The notes beneath the pieces were generated by a model that saw only the letters and a list, made by a program, of their open reading frames with translations, had not been told where the DNA came from and made no database searches. A stretch of 40,220 nucleotides of DNA from an uncultured Rhodospira sp. (GTDB lineage: Bacteria; Pseudomonadota; Alphaproteobacteria; Rhodospirillales; Rhodospirillaceae). Every line of letters starts with the position of its first letter. Position 1 is the first letter of the stretch. A program made the position numbers and the translations under genes. Positions 18,306-26,034 of this stretch are shown in pieces. The stretch lies in assembly GCF_937138205.1 (NCBI RefSeq), contig NZ_CAKZOT010000034.1, forward strand, positions 1 through 40,220, given 5' to 3'.

Positions 18306-20171
18306 TCACGGGTCGGTCCCGCTGGGGCCGTTGCCGCCAATCTTCTCGCTGGATGGCCCGGCTTCCGGTGGCGTCACCAATCGATCGCGCGCCGCCCGAA
18401 GCGCGAGCAGTCGGGCCAGGGCATCGTCGGTCATCTCGTTGGCGAATCGCTCCTCCGCGGCGCGCAGGTCCGTCTCGATTGCGGCGCGACCGTGAAGCGC
18501 GAACAACTCTTCCCATCCTTGTAGCGCGACATCCGCGTCGGCGTCCGGCCGAACGGATTCCGGATGCAGCCGCGCGTCCGACACCAGAACGCGGTGGAGA
18601 ACCGCCCCCAAACCAGCCGACCTGAGATGGTTCAGGATGTCGGTCCTGTCAAGCGGTTGCCCGTCCCGGAGTCGCGAATCGTATACAGAGAGCAGGGCGG
18701 TGCGGACATTCGACAACTGCGGATCGGAAAAATCCAGCGAGCCCAGCCGCTCGGCGGTGTGATCCAGCAGCGCCGGGTGGTTGAGAACCGTCGCCAGCAG
18801 CACCGCCTCCTGCAACCGTAGCGCCGGCAACGGGCCGGCCGGCCGGGCGGAGATGGGCGGCGCGCCCGGTGCGGCTGTCCACGGTCGGCGCCGGTCGCTC
18901 GTCTGCCCGCGCGCCGCCCGGACCTCCGCCCAGAACCGATCCCGCAGCGCGCCTTTGTACTGTTGCGCCACGGAGCGGTCCTCGATGGCCTGCACCGTAC
19001 GGTCGATGTCGCGTTCGAGCGCGGCGCGGCGTTCCGGGGTGTCCATGCGGTGGCGCGCCCGCAGCGTCTGCCAGCACAGCTCGATCGTGGGCCGGGCACC
19101 GTCGAGCACCGCCCGCATGGCGCCCGGGCCGCGATCGCGGATCAGGTCGTCCGGGTCCAGACCCTCCGGCAGCAAGGCGAAGCGCAGGCTGCGCCCCGGC
19201 CCGAGCAGCGGCATGGCCCGCTCCAAGGCGCGGGTGGCCGCGCGTTGGCCGGCCGCGTCGCCGTCGAAGCACAGCACCGGCTCGGCGGCGTGGGTCCACA
19301 GCGTCTCGATCTGCCCCTCGGTCAGGGCCGTGCCCAGCGGAGCCACGGCCTGGGTGAAGCCGGCCGCCGCCAGGGCGATGACGTCCATGTAGCCTTCGGC
19401 GACGATGACCTCGCCGCTTTCGCGGATGGCCGCGCGCGCCTCGAACAGGCCATAGAGCGTGCGGCTCTTGTGAAACAGCGGTGTTTCAGGACCGTTCAGG
19501 TACTTGGGCTTGGCGTCGCCCAGCACCCGGCCGCCGAACGAGACCACCGTGCCCTTGCGATCGCGGATGGGGAAGATGACGCGGTCACGGAAAATGTCGT
19601 AGGGCGCCCGGCCATCGTCCGGCCGGCCGAGCAGCCCGGCCTCGACCAAGACGTCGTCGTCGACGCCCTCGCGCCGCAGGTGCGCGCGCACCGCGCCGCC
19701 AGGCGGCGCGTACCCAAGTCGGAACCGGCCGATGGTCTCGTCGTCAAGGCCGCGCCGATGCAGATACGCCAGCGCCTCGCGCCCCTCGGGCAGGCGCAGC
19801 CGTTGTTCGAAAAAGGCGCAAGCGGCCTCCACCACCTCGCCGAGGCTGGCGGCGCGGGCCTCCCGTGCGCGGGTGGCCGGGTCGGGCTTGGGCACCTCCA
19901 GGCCGGCCTCGGCGGCCAGGGCCTCGACGGCCTCCATGAACGACAGGCCGCCGGCGGCCATCTCGAACGATATGGCGTCGCCGTGGGCGCCGCAGCCGTA
20001 ACAGTGATAATGATCGTCGTAGACGTGGAAGCTGGGCGTCTTTTCGTTGTGGAACGGGCAGCACGCCTTGTACTGGCGGCCGTTGCGGATCAACCGCACG
20101 CGCCGGCCGATTACCGTGGCGAGCGGGACGCGCGACTTGAGCTCTTCGAGAAACCGGTTCGGCAACGCCAT
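18306..20171 (-). CDS. dnaG: DNA primase DnaG
   Basis: A 621-residue bacterial primase. The N-terminal CHC2 zinc finger has C38, H41, C57 and C60 (CPFH and CYGC). The RNA polymerase core follows, with the Toprim motifs VAEGYMD and CFDGDAAGQRA. The variable C-terminal third should bind the DnaB helicase. It makes the RNA primers for DNA replication. It sits 45 bases after the YqeY-like gene and upstream of rpoD, which is the common order in alphaproteobacteria. The start ATG at 20171 gives the standard N-terminus MALPNRFLEELKSRV. Confidence 0.97.
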   Translation of the reverse strand: MALPNRFLEELKSRVPLATVIGRRVRLIRNGRQYKACCPFHNEKTPSFHVYDDHYHCYGCGAHGDAISFEMAAGGLSFMEAVEALAAEAGLEVPKPDPATRAREARAASLGEVVEAACAFFEQRLRLPEGREALAYLHRRGLDDETIGRFRLGYAPPGGAVRAHLRREGVDDDVLVEAGLLGRPDDGRAPYDIFRDRVIFPIRDRKGTVVSFGGRVLGDAKPKYLNGPETPLFHKSRTLYGLFEARAAIRESGEVIVAEGYMDVIALAAAGFTQAVAPLGTALTEGQIETLWTHAAEPVLCFDGDAAGQRAATRALERAMPLLGPGRSLRFALLPEGLDPDDLIRDRGPGAMRAVLDGARPTIELCWQTLRARHRMDTPERRAALERDIDRTVQAIEDRSVAQQYKGALRDRFWAEVRAARGQTSDRRRPWTAAPGAPPISARPAGPLPALRLQEAVLLATVLNHPALLDHTAERLGSLDFSDPQLSNVRTALLSVYDSRLRDGQPLDRTDILNHLRSAGLGAVLHRVLVSDARLHPESVRPDADADVALQGWEELFALHGRAAIETDLRAAEERFANEMTDDALARLLALRAARDRLVTPPEAGPSSEKIGGNGPSGTDP

Positions 20172-20216
20172 GGCGTGGCTCCCGACCGAACGGGGCGGGT
20201 GAACGCCCGGAGGGTG

Positions 20217-20681
20217 TCAGGCCAATCGAGACTTGGCGGCGGCGCTGGCCTGGCCGAAGTCCATGCGCCCGGCGTAGCGCTCGCGCAAGGTCGACATGAT
20301 GCGGCCCATGTCCTTCAGCCCGACGGTGCGATGGTCCTGGCCGGCGATTTCGCCGATCACCGAATCGACGGCCGAGACGATCTCGCGGGTGGTCATCTGA
20401 TCCGGCAGGAACGACTGGATCACCTGAAGCTCCTCCTGCTCCTGCTCGGCCAGGTCCATCCGGCAGCCTTGCTCGAACAGGGCGATGCTTTCGCGGCGCT
20501 GCTTGATCATGGCCTGCATCATCTGCAGGATCTCCTGCTCGGAGACCGACTCGCCGCGTTCGCGCGCACAGAGGTCGCGGTCCCGAAGCGCCGCCAGGAT
20601 CAGGCGGATGGTGCTGACGGCGCGCTGGTCCTTGTTGCGCACCGCCAGTTTCAGGTCCTCGTTGAGACGATCACGCAGCAT
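20217..20681 (-). CDS. GatB/YqeY domain protein
   Basis: A 154-residue protein entirely made of the GatB/YqeY domain: MLRDRLNEDLKLAVRNKDQ at the start, then STIRLILAALRDRDL, and QSFLPDQMTTREI. The domain is the tRNA-binding tail of the amidotransferase subunit GatB; the stand-alone protein has no settled function but is often encoded beside dnaG and rpoD. The start ATG at 20681 is preceded by GCCTCCGT-complementary AGGCGG-type sequence; an upstream reading frame is open but not conserved. It probably begins the operon that continues with dnaG. Confidence 0.9.
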   Translation of the reverse strand: MLRDRLNEDLKLAVRNKDQRAVSTIRLILAALRDRDLCARERGESVSEQEILQMMQAMIKQRRESIALFEQGCRMDLAEQEQEELQVIQSFLPDQMTTREIVSAVDSVIGEIAGQDHRTVGLKDMGRIMSTLRERYAGRMDFGQASAAAKSRLA

Positions 20682-20760
20682 ACGGAGGCGGTCTCCCGAC
20701 GTGGTCGGATTGTCGCGACCGGCGAGGCGGCCCGGTGCGTGCCCGAAAATGGGTTCGGCC

Positions 20761-20789
20761 GACGTAAGGACAATCCCGCCGGCTGTCAA
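20761..20789 (-). promoter_or_regulatory. Candidate promoter of the yqeY-dnaG-rpoD operon
   Basis: A perfect -35 TTGACA (20789 down to 20784 on the minus strand) is followed after 17 bases by TACGTC (20766-20761), a poor -10. It is 80 bases upstream of the YqeY-like start. Confidence 0.35.
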
Positions 20790-20831
20790 TTCGCCGTTTG
20801 GGGGGGTGGCATCGCATCGCGTCGCGGTGTG

Positions 20832-20860
20832 TTGACTTGGTGACGCCGATCCCCGTATCA
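20832..20860 (+). promoter_or_regulatory. Candidate carA promoter
   Basis: TTGACT (20832-20837), 17 bases, then GTATCA (20855-20860), 66 bases before the carA ATG. It is divergent from the yqeY-dnaG-rpoD promoter candidate. No PyrR-like or arginine-box-like palindrome is visible. Confidence 0.45.
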
Positions 20861-20925
20861 ACCGCCCCACCGGGACCCGGGCCACCGGGCCGCCCGTCGT
20901 GTTTTCTCCAGCCGGACAGTCACCC

Positions 20926-22110
20926 ATGACCACGTCTCCCGCGCAAGACGACGGCCCCGCGCGGGGTCCCGCCGGCGCCACCGCCGCCCTTGTTCTGTCC
21001 GACGGCACGGTCCTGTGGGGGCAGGGGGTCGGGGCGGTCGGCGAGGCCGGCGGCGAGGTTGTCTTCAACACCGGTATGAGCGGATACCAGGAGGTGATGA
21101 CCGATCCCTCCTACGCCGGCCAGATCATCACGTTTACCTTCCCGCATATCGGCAATGTCGGCGCCAACCCCGAGGACATCGAATCCCAGACGCCGGCCGC
21201 GCGCGGCTGTGTGTTGCGGGCCGACATCACCGAGCCCTCGAACTGGCGCGCGATCCAGCACCTCGACGCCTGGCTGAAGAGCCAGGGGCTGGTGGGGATG
21301 ACCGGGGTGGACACCCGCCGCCTGACGCGGCGCATCCGCGATGCCGGGGCGCCCAACGGGGTGATCGTCCACGCCCCGGATGGGGTGTTCGACCTGGACG
21401 GGCTGAAGGCCCGGGCCGCCGGCTGGCCCAGCCTGGAGGGGCTGGATCTGGCCAAGGACGTCACCTGTGCCCAGACCTACGCCTGGGACGAGACGCGCTG
21501 GAGCCTTGCCCACGGGTACGGCACGCTCGATGCGCCCCGGTTCCACGTCGTCGCCGTGGACTACGGGGCCAAGCGGAACATCCTGCGCTCGCTGGCCTCG
21601 CACGGCTGCCGGGTGACGGTGGTGCCGGCCAGCACCGATTTCGAGTCCATCATGCGGCACCAGCCGGACGGCATCTTCCTGGCCAACGGCCCGGGCGATC
21701 CGGCGGCCACCGGCGCCTATGCCGTGCCCGTGGTGCAAAAACTGGTGGAGTCCGGCAAGCCGGTGTTCGGCATCTGCCTGGGGCACCAGATCCTGGCGCT
21801 GGCGCTGGGGGCGAAGACGTACAAGATGGACATCGGCCACCGGGGCGCCAACCACCCGGTCAAGGATCACACCACCGGCAAGGTGGAGATCACCAGCCAG
21901 AACCACGGCTTCGGCGTTGACCGGACGACCCTGCCGCCGGGGGTGGTGGAGACGCACACCTCGCTGTTCGACGGCTCGGTCGAGGGGCTGGCGGTGGAGG
22001 GCAAGCCGGTGTTCTCGGTGCAGTACCACCCGGAGGCCTCGCCGGGCCCGCAGGACAGCCAGTACCTGTTCGCCCGGTTCGTCAAGGCCATCGAGGACAG
22101 CAAGCCGTAA
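20926..22110 (+). CDS. carA: Carbamoyl-phosphate synthase small chain
   Basis: A 394-residue glutamine amidotransferase subunit. The N-terminal CPSase domain (GTVLWGQGVG, VVFNTGMSGYQEVMTDPSYAGQI) is followed by a class I GATase domain with Cys284 in FGICLGHQ, His368 and Glu370 in QYHPEAS. It releases ammonia from glutamine for the large subunit CarB, giving carbamoyl phosphate for arginine and pyrimidine synthesis. I chose the ATG at 20926; a GTG at 20899 is an alternative. carB is not adjacent: the next gene encodes a tRNA editing domain protein. Confidence 0.96.
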   Translation: MTTSPAQDDGPARGPAGATAALVLSDGTVLWGQGVGAVGEAGGEVVFNTGMSGYQEVMTDPSYAGQIITFTFPHIGNVGANPEDIESQTPAARGCVLRADITEPSNWRAIQHLDAWLKSQGLVGMTGVDTRRLTRRIRDAGAPNGVIVHAPDGVFDLDGLKARAAGWPSLEGLDLAKDVTCAQTYAWDETRWSLAHGYGTLDAPRFHVVAVDYGAKRNILRSLASHGCRVTVVPASTDFESIMRHQPDGIFLANGPGDPAATGAYAVPVVQKLVESGKPVFGICLGHQILALALGAKTYKMDIGHRGANHPVKDHTTGKVEITSQNHGFGVDRTTLPPGVVETHTSLFDGSVEGLAVEGKPVFSVQYHPEASPGPQDSQYLFARFVKAIEDSKP

Positions 22111-22122
22111 AGGCGGGAGCCT

Positions 22123-22160
22123 GTCATTGCGAGGCGCACGGCAAAGAAGCAATCCAGAGC
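22123..22160 (+). repeat. ATTGCGAG-type short interspersed repeat
   Basis: GTCATTGCGAGGCGCACGG followed by AAGAAGCAATCCAG forms an imperfect palindrome (ATTGC/GCAAT). This pattern is widespread in bacterial intergenic regions. Its first half recurs at 27637-27648. It sits between carA and the ProX-like gene. Confidence 0.5.
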
Positions 22161-22166
22161 GAAGCC

Positions 22167-22682
22167 ATGACCCTTCCGGACTTCACCGCGCCGCTGTTCG
22201 CCCACTTCGACCGCCTGGGCATCGAGACCACCACGGTCGAGCATGATGCCGTGTTCACGGTCGAGGAGGCCAAGGCCACCTACGACGCGATCCCCGGGGT
22301 TCACTGCAAGAACCTGTTCATGAAGGACGCGAAAGGCGCGCTGGTCCTGGTGGTTTGCCCGCATGACCGGGAGATCGCGGCCAACCAACTGCACAAGCGC
22401 CTGGGCTGCAAGCGCCTGTCCTTCGGCAAGCCGGACCTGTTGATGGAGGTGCTGGGGGTAGAACCGGGCTCGGTGACGCCGTTCGCCCTGATCAACGACA
22501 CCGACCGGCGCGTCACCGTGATCCTGGACGCCGACATGATGGCCGCCGAGGTCGCCAACTACCACCCGCTGGTGAACACGGCGACCACCTCGATCCGCAC
22601 GGCCGACCTGCGCCGGTTCCTGGATGACCTGGGCCACGCGGTGCGGGTGGTGGATCTGGCGGCGCCGCAAGAAGACCAGTAG
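22167..22682 (+). CDS. YbaK/ProX-type aminoacyl-tRNA deacylase
   Basis: A 171-residue single-domain protein of the YbaK/aminoacyl-tRNA editing family, closest in length and feel to the ProX/PrdX (ProXp-ala) branch. It hydrolyses Ala (or a similar small residue) from mischarged tRNA-Pro in trans. Supporting motifs are VEHDAVFTVEEAKA, GVHCKNLFMKDAKG, the conserved Lys region KRLSFGKPDLL, GSVTPFALIND and YHPLVNTATTSI. The start follows carA by 56 bases, with a weak binding site. A hairpin in the convergent gap with paaK follows. Confidence 0.88.
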   Translation: MTLPDFTAPLFAHFDRLGIETTTVEHDAVFTVEEAKATYDAIPGVHCKNLFMKDAKGALVLVVCPHDREIAANQLHKRLGCKRLSFGKPDLLMEVLGVEPGSVTPFALINDTDRRVTVILDADMMAAEVANYHPLVNTATTSIRTADLRRFLDDLGHAVRVVDLAAPQEDQ

Positions 22683-22712
22683 GGCGGGTTCGTGCCGCAA
22701 GCGCAACCCGCC
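22683..22712. terminator. Hairpin between convergent genes
   Basis: An 8-bp stem GGCGGGTT/AACCCGCC (22683-22690, 22705-22712) with a 14-base loop lies directly after the deacylase stop and before the paaK stop. It lacks a clear T-run on either strand, so termination is probable but not certain. Confidence 0.45.
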
Positions 22713-22720
22713 GGGTGGCT

Positions 22721-24034
22721 TTACTCCTTCGGCCGCAGGTCGACCACCCGCTTGGCCTTGCCCATCGAGCGTTCGATGCCGCCGTCGTCGACCACCGTCA
22801 CCGACGTGCTGACGCCGATGTACGACTTGATGTGGTGGCGCAGGTCGTTGGCGGCGCCGGCCCTGGCGCTTTCGTCCAACAGCCCCGGCCGGGCCTCGAC
22901 CTTGATGGTCAGGTCGTCCAGGTGCTTTTCCCGACGCACCTCCAGCTGGTAGTGCGGGGACAGGCGGTGGTCGCGCAGGATCATTTCCTCGATCTGCGAC
23001 GGGAAGACGTTGACGCCGCGAATGATCAGCATGTCGTCGGAGCGGCCGGTGACCTTCTCCATGCGCCGCATCGACCGCGCCGTGCCCGGCAGCAGGCGGG
23101 TCAGGTCGCGGGTGCGATAGCGGACGACCGGCATGGCCTCCTTGGTCAGGCTAGTGAACACCAACTCGCCCAGCTCGCCGTCCGGCAGAACCTCGCCGGT
23201 CTCGGGGTTGATGATCTCGGGATAGAAGTGGTCCTCCCAGATGTGCAGGCCGTCCTTGGTCTCGACGCACTCCTGGGCGACGCCCGGGCCGATCACCTCG
23301 GACAGGCCGTAGATGTCGATGGCGTCGATGTCCAGGCGGGTCTCCAGTTCCTCGCGCATCCGGTTGGTCCACGGCTCGGCGCCGAACACGCCCGCCCGCA
23401 GCGAGCACGCGCGCGGGTCCATGCCCTGGCGTTCCATCTCATCGGCGATCACCAGCATGTACGACGGCGTCACCATGATGATATCGGGCTCGAAGTCCTT
23501 GATGAGCTGCACCTGCCGTTCCGTCTGGCCGCCGGACATGGGGATGACGGTGGCGCCCAGGGATTCCGCGCCGTAGTGCGCGCCCAGGCCACCTGTGAAC
23601 AGGCCGTAGCCGTAGGAGACCAGAACCCGGTCCATGTGGCGGCCGCCGGCGGCGCGCAGCGAGCGCGCCATCACGCTGGCCCACATGTCGATGTCGGCCT
23701 TTGTGTAGCCCACCACGGTCGGCTTGCCGGTGGTGCCGGAGGAGGCGTGGATGCGCACCACCTCGTTCATCGGCACGGCGAAGCTGCCGAACGGGTAGGT
23801 CTCGCGCAGGTCCTGCTTGGAGGTGAAGGGAAAGCGGGAGAGGTCGGAGAGGTCCTTGAAATCGCCCGGATGGACCCCGGCCGCGTCGCATTTCGCCCGG
23901 TAGTGCGGCACGTGCTCGTAGGCATGGCGCAGGCTCCAGGCCATGCGACGGGTCTGCACGGCGGCGATCTGGTCGCGCGTGGCGGTCTCGATGGGATCCA
24001 GTTCGTGTTCCAGCGGGCGCTTGGTCAGGTCCAT
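22721..24034 (-). CDS. paaK: Phenylacetate-CoA ligase
   Basis: A 437-residue AMP-forming acyl-CoA synthetase of the PaaK type. The P-loop is ASSGTTGKPTVVGYT; YGLFTGGLGAHYGAE, EPWTNRMREELE, YGLSEVIGPGVAQEC and RTRDLTRLLPG are typical of the family. It activates phenylacetate to phenylacetyl-CoA with ATP and CoA in the cytoplasm. Length is exactly as expected. A strong GGGGGAGG site precedes the ATG. No other phenylacetate or indolepyruvate genes lie nearby; as an isolated ligase it may serve aromatic amino acid breakdown or photoheterotrophic use of aromatics, and substrate range is inferred from family only. Confidence 0.92.
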   Translation of the reverse strand: MDLTKRPLEHELDPIETATRDQIAAVQTRRMAWSLRHAYEHVPHYRAKCDAAGVHPGDFKDLSDLSRFPFTSKQDLRETYPFGSFAVPMNEVVRIHASSGTTGKPTVVGYTKADIDMWASVMARSLRAAGGRHMDRVLVSYGYGLFTGGLGAHYGAESLGATVIPMSGGQTERQVQLIKDFEPDIIMVTPSYMLVIADEMERQGMDPRACSLRAGVFGAEPWTNRMREELETRLDIDAIDIYGLSEVIGPGVAQECVETKDGLHIWEDHFYPEIINPETGEVLPDGELGELVFTSLTKEAMPVVRYRTRDLTRLLPGTARSMRRMEKVTGRSDDMLIIRGVNVFPSQIEEMILRDHRLSPHYQLEVRREKHLDDLTIKVEARPGLLDESARAGAANDLRHHIKSYIGVSTSVTVVDDGGIERSMGKAKRVVDLRPKE

Positions 24035-24190
24035 GTGTCTCCTCCCCCGGGGGTTCCGGGGTGTTCCCCCCGGACCTTTTCAAAGTGTGCTTGATTGGCC
24101 GCTCGCGGCGTCCGGGTCAAGGGGGGAGGTTGAAGAGAACACGGGGGCGAGCGGGCGTCATGGGCCGACCCCGGGACCCCTCCGGTGAAA

Positions 24191-24220
24191 CAAAAAAACG
24201 GCCGCGATGTCACGCGGCCG
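24191..24220 (-). terminator. Rho-independent terminator of the DUF2189 gene
   Basis: On the minus strand, an 8-bp stem CGGCCGCG/CGCGGCCG with a 6-base loop is followed by seven T's and a G. It is 31 bases after the DUF2189 stop. Confidence 0.9.
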
Positions 24221-24250
24221 GTCTGGACGGCAGGAGCCGGTGGTCCGTCC

Positions 24251-25039
24251 CTAGATGCCGTGCGGCAGCAGCGCCCGATAGGCGTGCCAGGATGCATACC
24301 CGGCCAGCGGCACCGTGACCGCGAGGCCGATGAAGCCCGGGATCATGCCGGCGGCGGTGATGAAGGCGATGGTCGCGCCCCAGCCGATCATGACGCCGGG
24401 CTGACGGGCGATGGCCTCGATGCTGACCACCATGGCGTGGATGGGCTGGGTGCTGGGCTTGTCCACCAGCAGCGGGATGGACAGAGCGGCGAGGGCGAAG
24501 GCCACCGTCGCCATGACGGCGCCGACCAGCGACCCCGTGGTCAGGAACAACGCCGCTTGGGGGCTGATCAGCAGTTCGGCGGCGAAGTAGCCCATGGTCA
24601 TCGGCTGGCCACCGTAGAACAGCGCGAAGATCAGCATGGCCAGCATGATCCAGGTCAGCATGACCAGGGTCAGCGCGACACCGACGATCGCCAGGCCGGG
24701 CAGGCTGGCAAGGCTGCGCCGGATTGCCACCGGCACCGAAATGGACTCGTCCCGCTCATGGGCGCGGCTGATGACGTGCAACGGCACCGCGAACATGGAC
24801 CCGACCAGCATGTAGCCGCTGGCCAGTGGCAGCAGCGTTGCGCCAAAATCGGCAAACAGCAAAAGCCACACCAGCGCCCACGACAGAACAACGAAGACGC
24901 TGCCGTATACGAGGCTGGACACGGGAGCGCGGCGGACGTCGGCGAGCGCCTTCTTGATCCATTCGCCGGACTCGTCGACGGTGACGTCGGCCCACTGGGG
25001 CGGTGGGCCAGTCTGCAAATCAGCGGTCATCGTTCGCAT
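24251..25039 (-). CDS. DUF2189 integral membrane protein
   Basis: A 262-residue protein of the DUF2189 family. About 40 polar residues are followed by roughly six membrane helices (about 48-66, 68-88, 110-140, 150-180, 195-215, 225-250). The family is common in alpha- and betaproteobacteria near terminal oxidase or nitrogen genes, but its function is unknown. The ATG at 25039 has a GGGAGGGA site upstream; the open frame further upstream is probably not translated. It is divergent from higBA, with a common AT-rich spacer. Confidence 0.8.
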   Translation of the reverse strand: MRTMTADLQTGPPPQWADVTVDESGEWIKKALADVRRAPVSSLVYGSVFVVLSWALVWLLLFADFGATLLPLASGYMLVGSMFAVPLHVISRAHERDESISVPVAIRRSLASLPGLAIVGVALTLVMLTWIMLAMLIFALFYGGQPMTMGYFAAELLISPQAALFLTTGSLVGAVMATVAFALAALSIPLLVDKPSTQPIHAMVVSIEAIARQPGVMIGWGATIAFITAAGMIPGFIGLAVTVPLAGYASWHAYRALLPHGI

Positions 25040-25088
25040 GGTCGTCCCTCCCTGGTATCGTCGGGCGCACCTGCCTCCAACAGAAGGA

Positions 25089-25105
25089 GGATACACGAAG
25101 TATCC
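25089..25105. promoter_or_regulatory. Inverted repeat upstream of the DUF2189 gene
   Basis: GGATAC-ACGAA-GTATCC is a perfect 6-bp palindrome 50 bases before the DUF2189 start. An AT-rich tract (25111-25137, with TAATAT at 25129-25134) follows and is the likely promoter area for both DUF2189 and higBA. Confidence 0.35.
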
Positions 25106-25172
25106 GACCAAAAAAATAGGAAATGATGTAATATTGTTGCCGCGTCGCCATCCCGACCGCCATCCCGAAAGA

Positions 25173-25210
25173 CCGCATTGTAAACTGAGGGGTGACGGGT
25201 TACAATGCGG
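25173..25210 (+). promoter_or_regulatory. Probable HigA/HigBA operator
   Basis: A perfect 11-bp inverted repeat, CCGCATTGTAA (25173-25183) and TTACAATGCGG (25200-25210), with 16 bases between, ends one base before the higB ATG. HigA antitoxins bind palindromes at their own promoters, so this is the natural operator candidate. It would also form a hairpin in the mRNA that hides the start. Confidence 0.7.
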
Positions 25211-25211
25211 C

Positions 25212-25490
25212 ATGATCGTCGGGATTCGGCACAAGGGCCTCAAACTGCTCTACGAGCAGGGGGATAGGCGAAAGATCTCCGCGGGCCACGTCGGGAAGAT
25301 CGAGCGCATTCTGGCGCGCCTGGATCAGGCCGCCCGGCCGGAGGATATGGATCTGCCCGGGTTCCGGCTGCACCCGCTGAAAGGCGATCTTGCCGGAGTC
25401 TGGTCGGTCGGCGTTTCGGGCAACTGGCGCATCGTTTTTCGGTTCGACGGTGCCGACGTTTGCGATGTTGACCTGATCGACTACCACTAG
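25212..25490 (+). CDS. higB: RelE/HigB-type toxin
   Basis: A 92-residue RelE/ParE-superfamily toxin of the HigB type: residues [14 protein letters not shown] at the start, [12 protein letters not shown] in the second helix, and the conserved [26 protein letters not shown]. HigB toxins cleave mRNA on the ribosome. The gene precedes its antitoxin, the usual higBA order. A gap of 11 bases to higA with a GGAGG site inside shows one transcription unit. All expected residues are present, so the toxin appears intact, in contrast to the two broken toxin genes in the window. Confidence 0.92.
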   Translation: MIVGIRHKGLKLLYEQGDRRKISAGHVGKIERILARLDQAARPEDMDLPGFRLHPLKGDLAGVWSVGVSGNWRIVFRFDGADVCDVDLIDYH

Positions 25491-25501
25491 GAGGCTCTGT
25501 C

Positions 25502-25792
25502 ATGCCGATGAAAGAACCGCCGCATCCGGGGCTGTCGGTGCGCCACGACTGCCTGGAACCGCTCGGAATCAGCGTGACCGAAGCAGCCAGACGGCTGGGA
25601 GTCAGCCGCAAACAGCTTTCGGATGTGCTGAACGGTCATTCCGGTCTCTCCCCGGAAATGGCCATCCGCCTCGACAAGGCCTTCGGCGGTGGAGCGGAAA
25701 CCTGGTACCGACTTCAGACCGCCTACGATATGGCGCGGGCCTTGAAGAAAGCCGACGCGATCAAGGTTGAGCGTGTCACGCGCGCCGCGTGA
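25502..25792 (+). CDS. higA: HigA-type antitoxin
   Basis: A 96-residue XRE-type DNA-binding antitoxin: [27 protein letters not shown] is the helix-turn-helix, then [30 protein letters not shown] is the standard HigA continuation. It should neutralise HigB and repress the operon through the palindrome at 25173-25210. The ATG at 25502 is preceded by GGAGG. Confidence 0.93.
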   Translation: MPMKEPPHPGLSVRHDCLEPLGISVTEAARRLGVSRKQLSDVLNGHSGLSPEMAIRLDKAFGGGAETWYRLQTAYDMARALKKADAIKVERVTRAA

Positions 25793-26034
25793 ACCAGGAG
25801 GCGCCGTGGCGCTGTCCTTTTGGGGGCCCGATCAAACACCGCCCCGGCGACGATTCCCGTCGCCCGCGCCCATTGGCGTCTTTCGCGGCGCGCACGACCT
25901 GGTGTAGGAGAGATTGTGAATCGGGGAGGGACCGCCGTCGGCGCCATCAGACCGCACCGGTCAACGCGTGGGCTGGCGCGCGCGGCCGTTCCCGAAAACT
26001 TCACCCCCGGAATAGGCAAGGGAGTGACTCAGGT

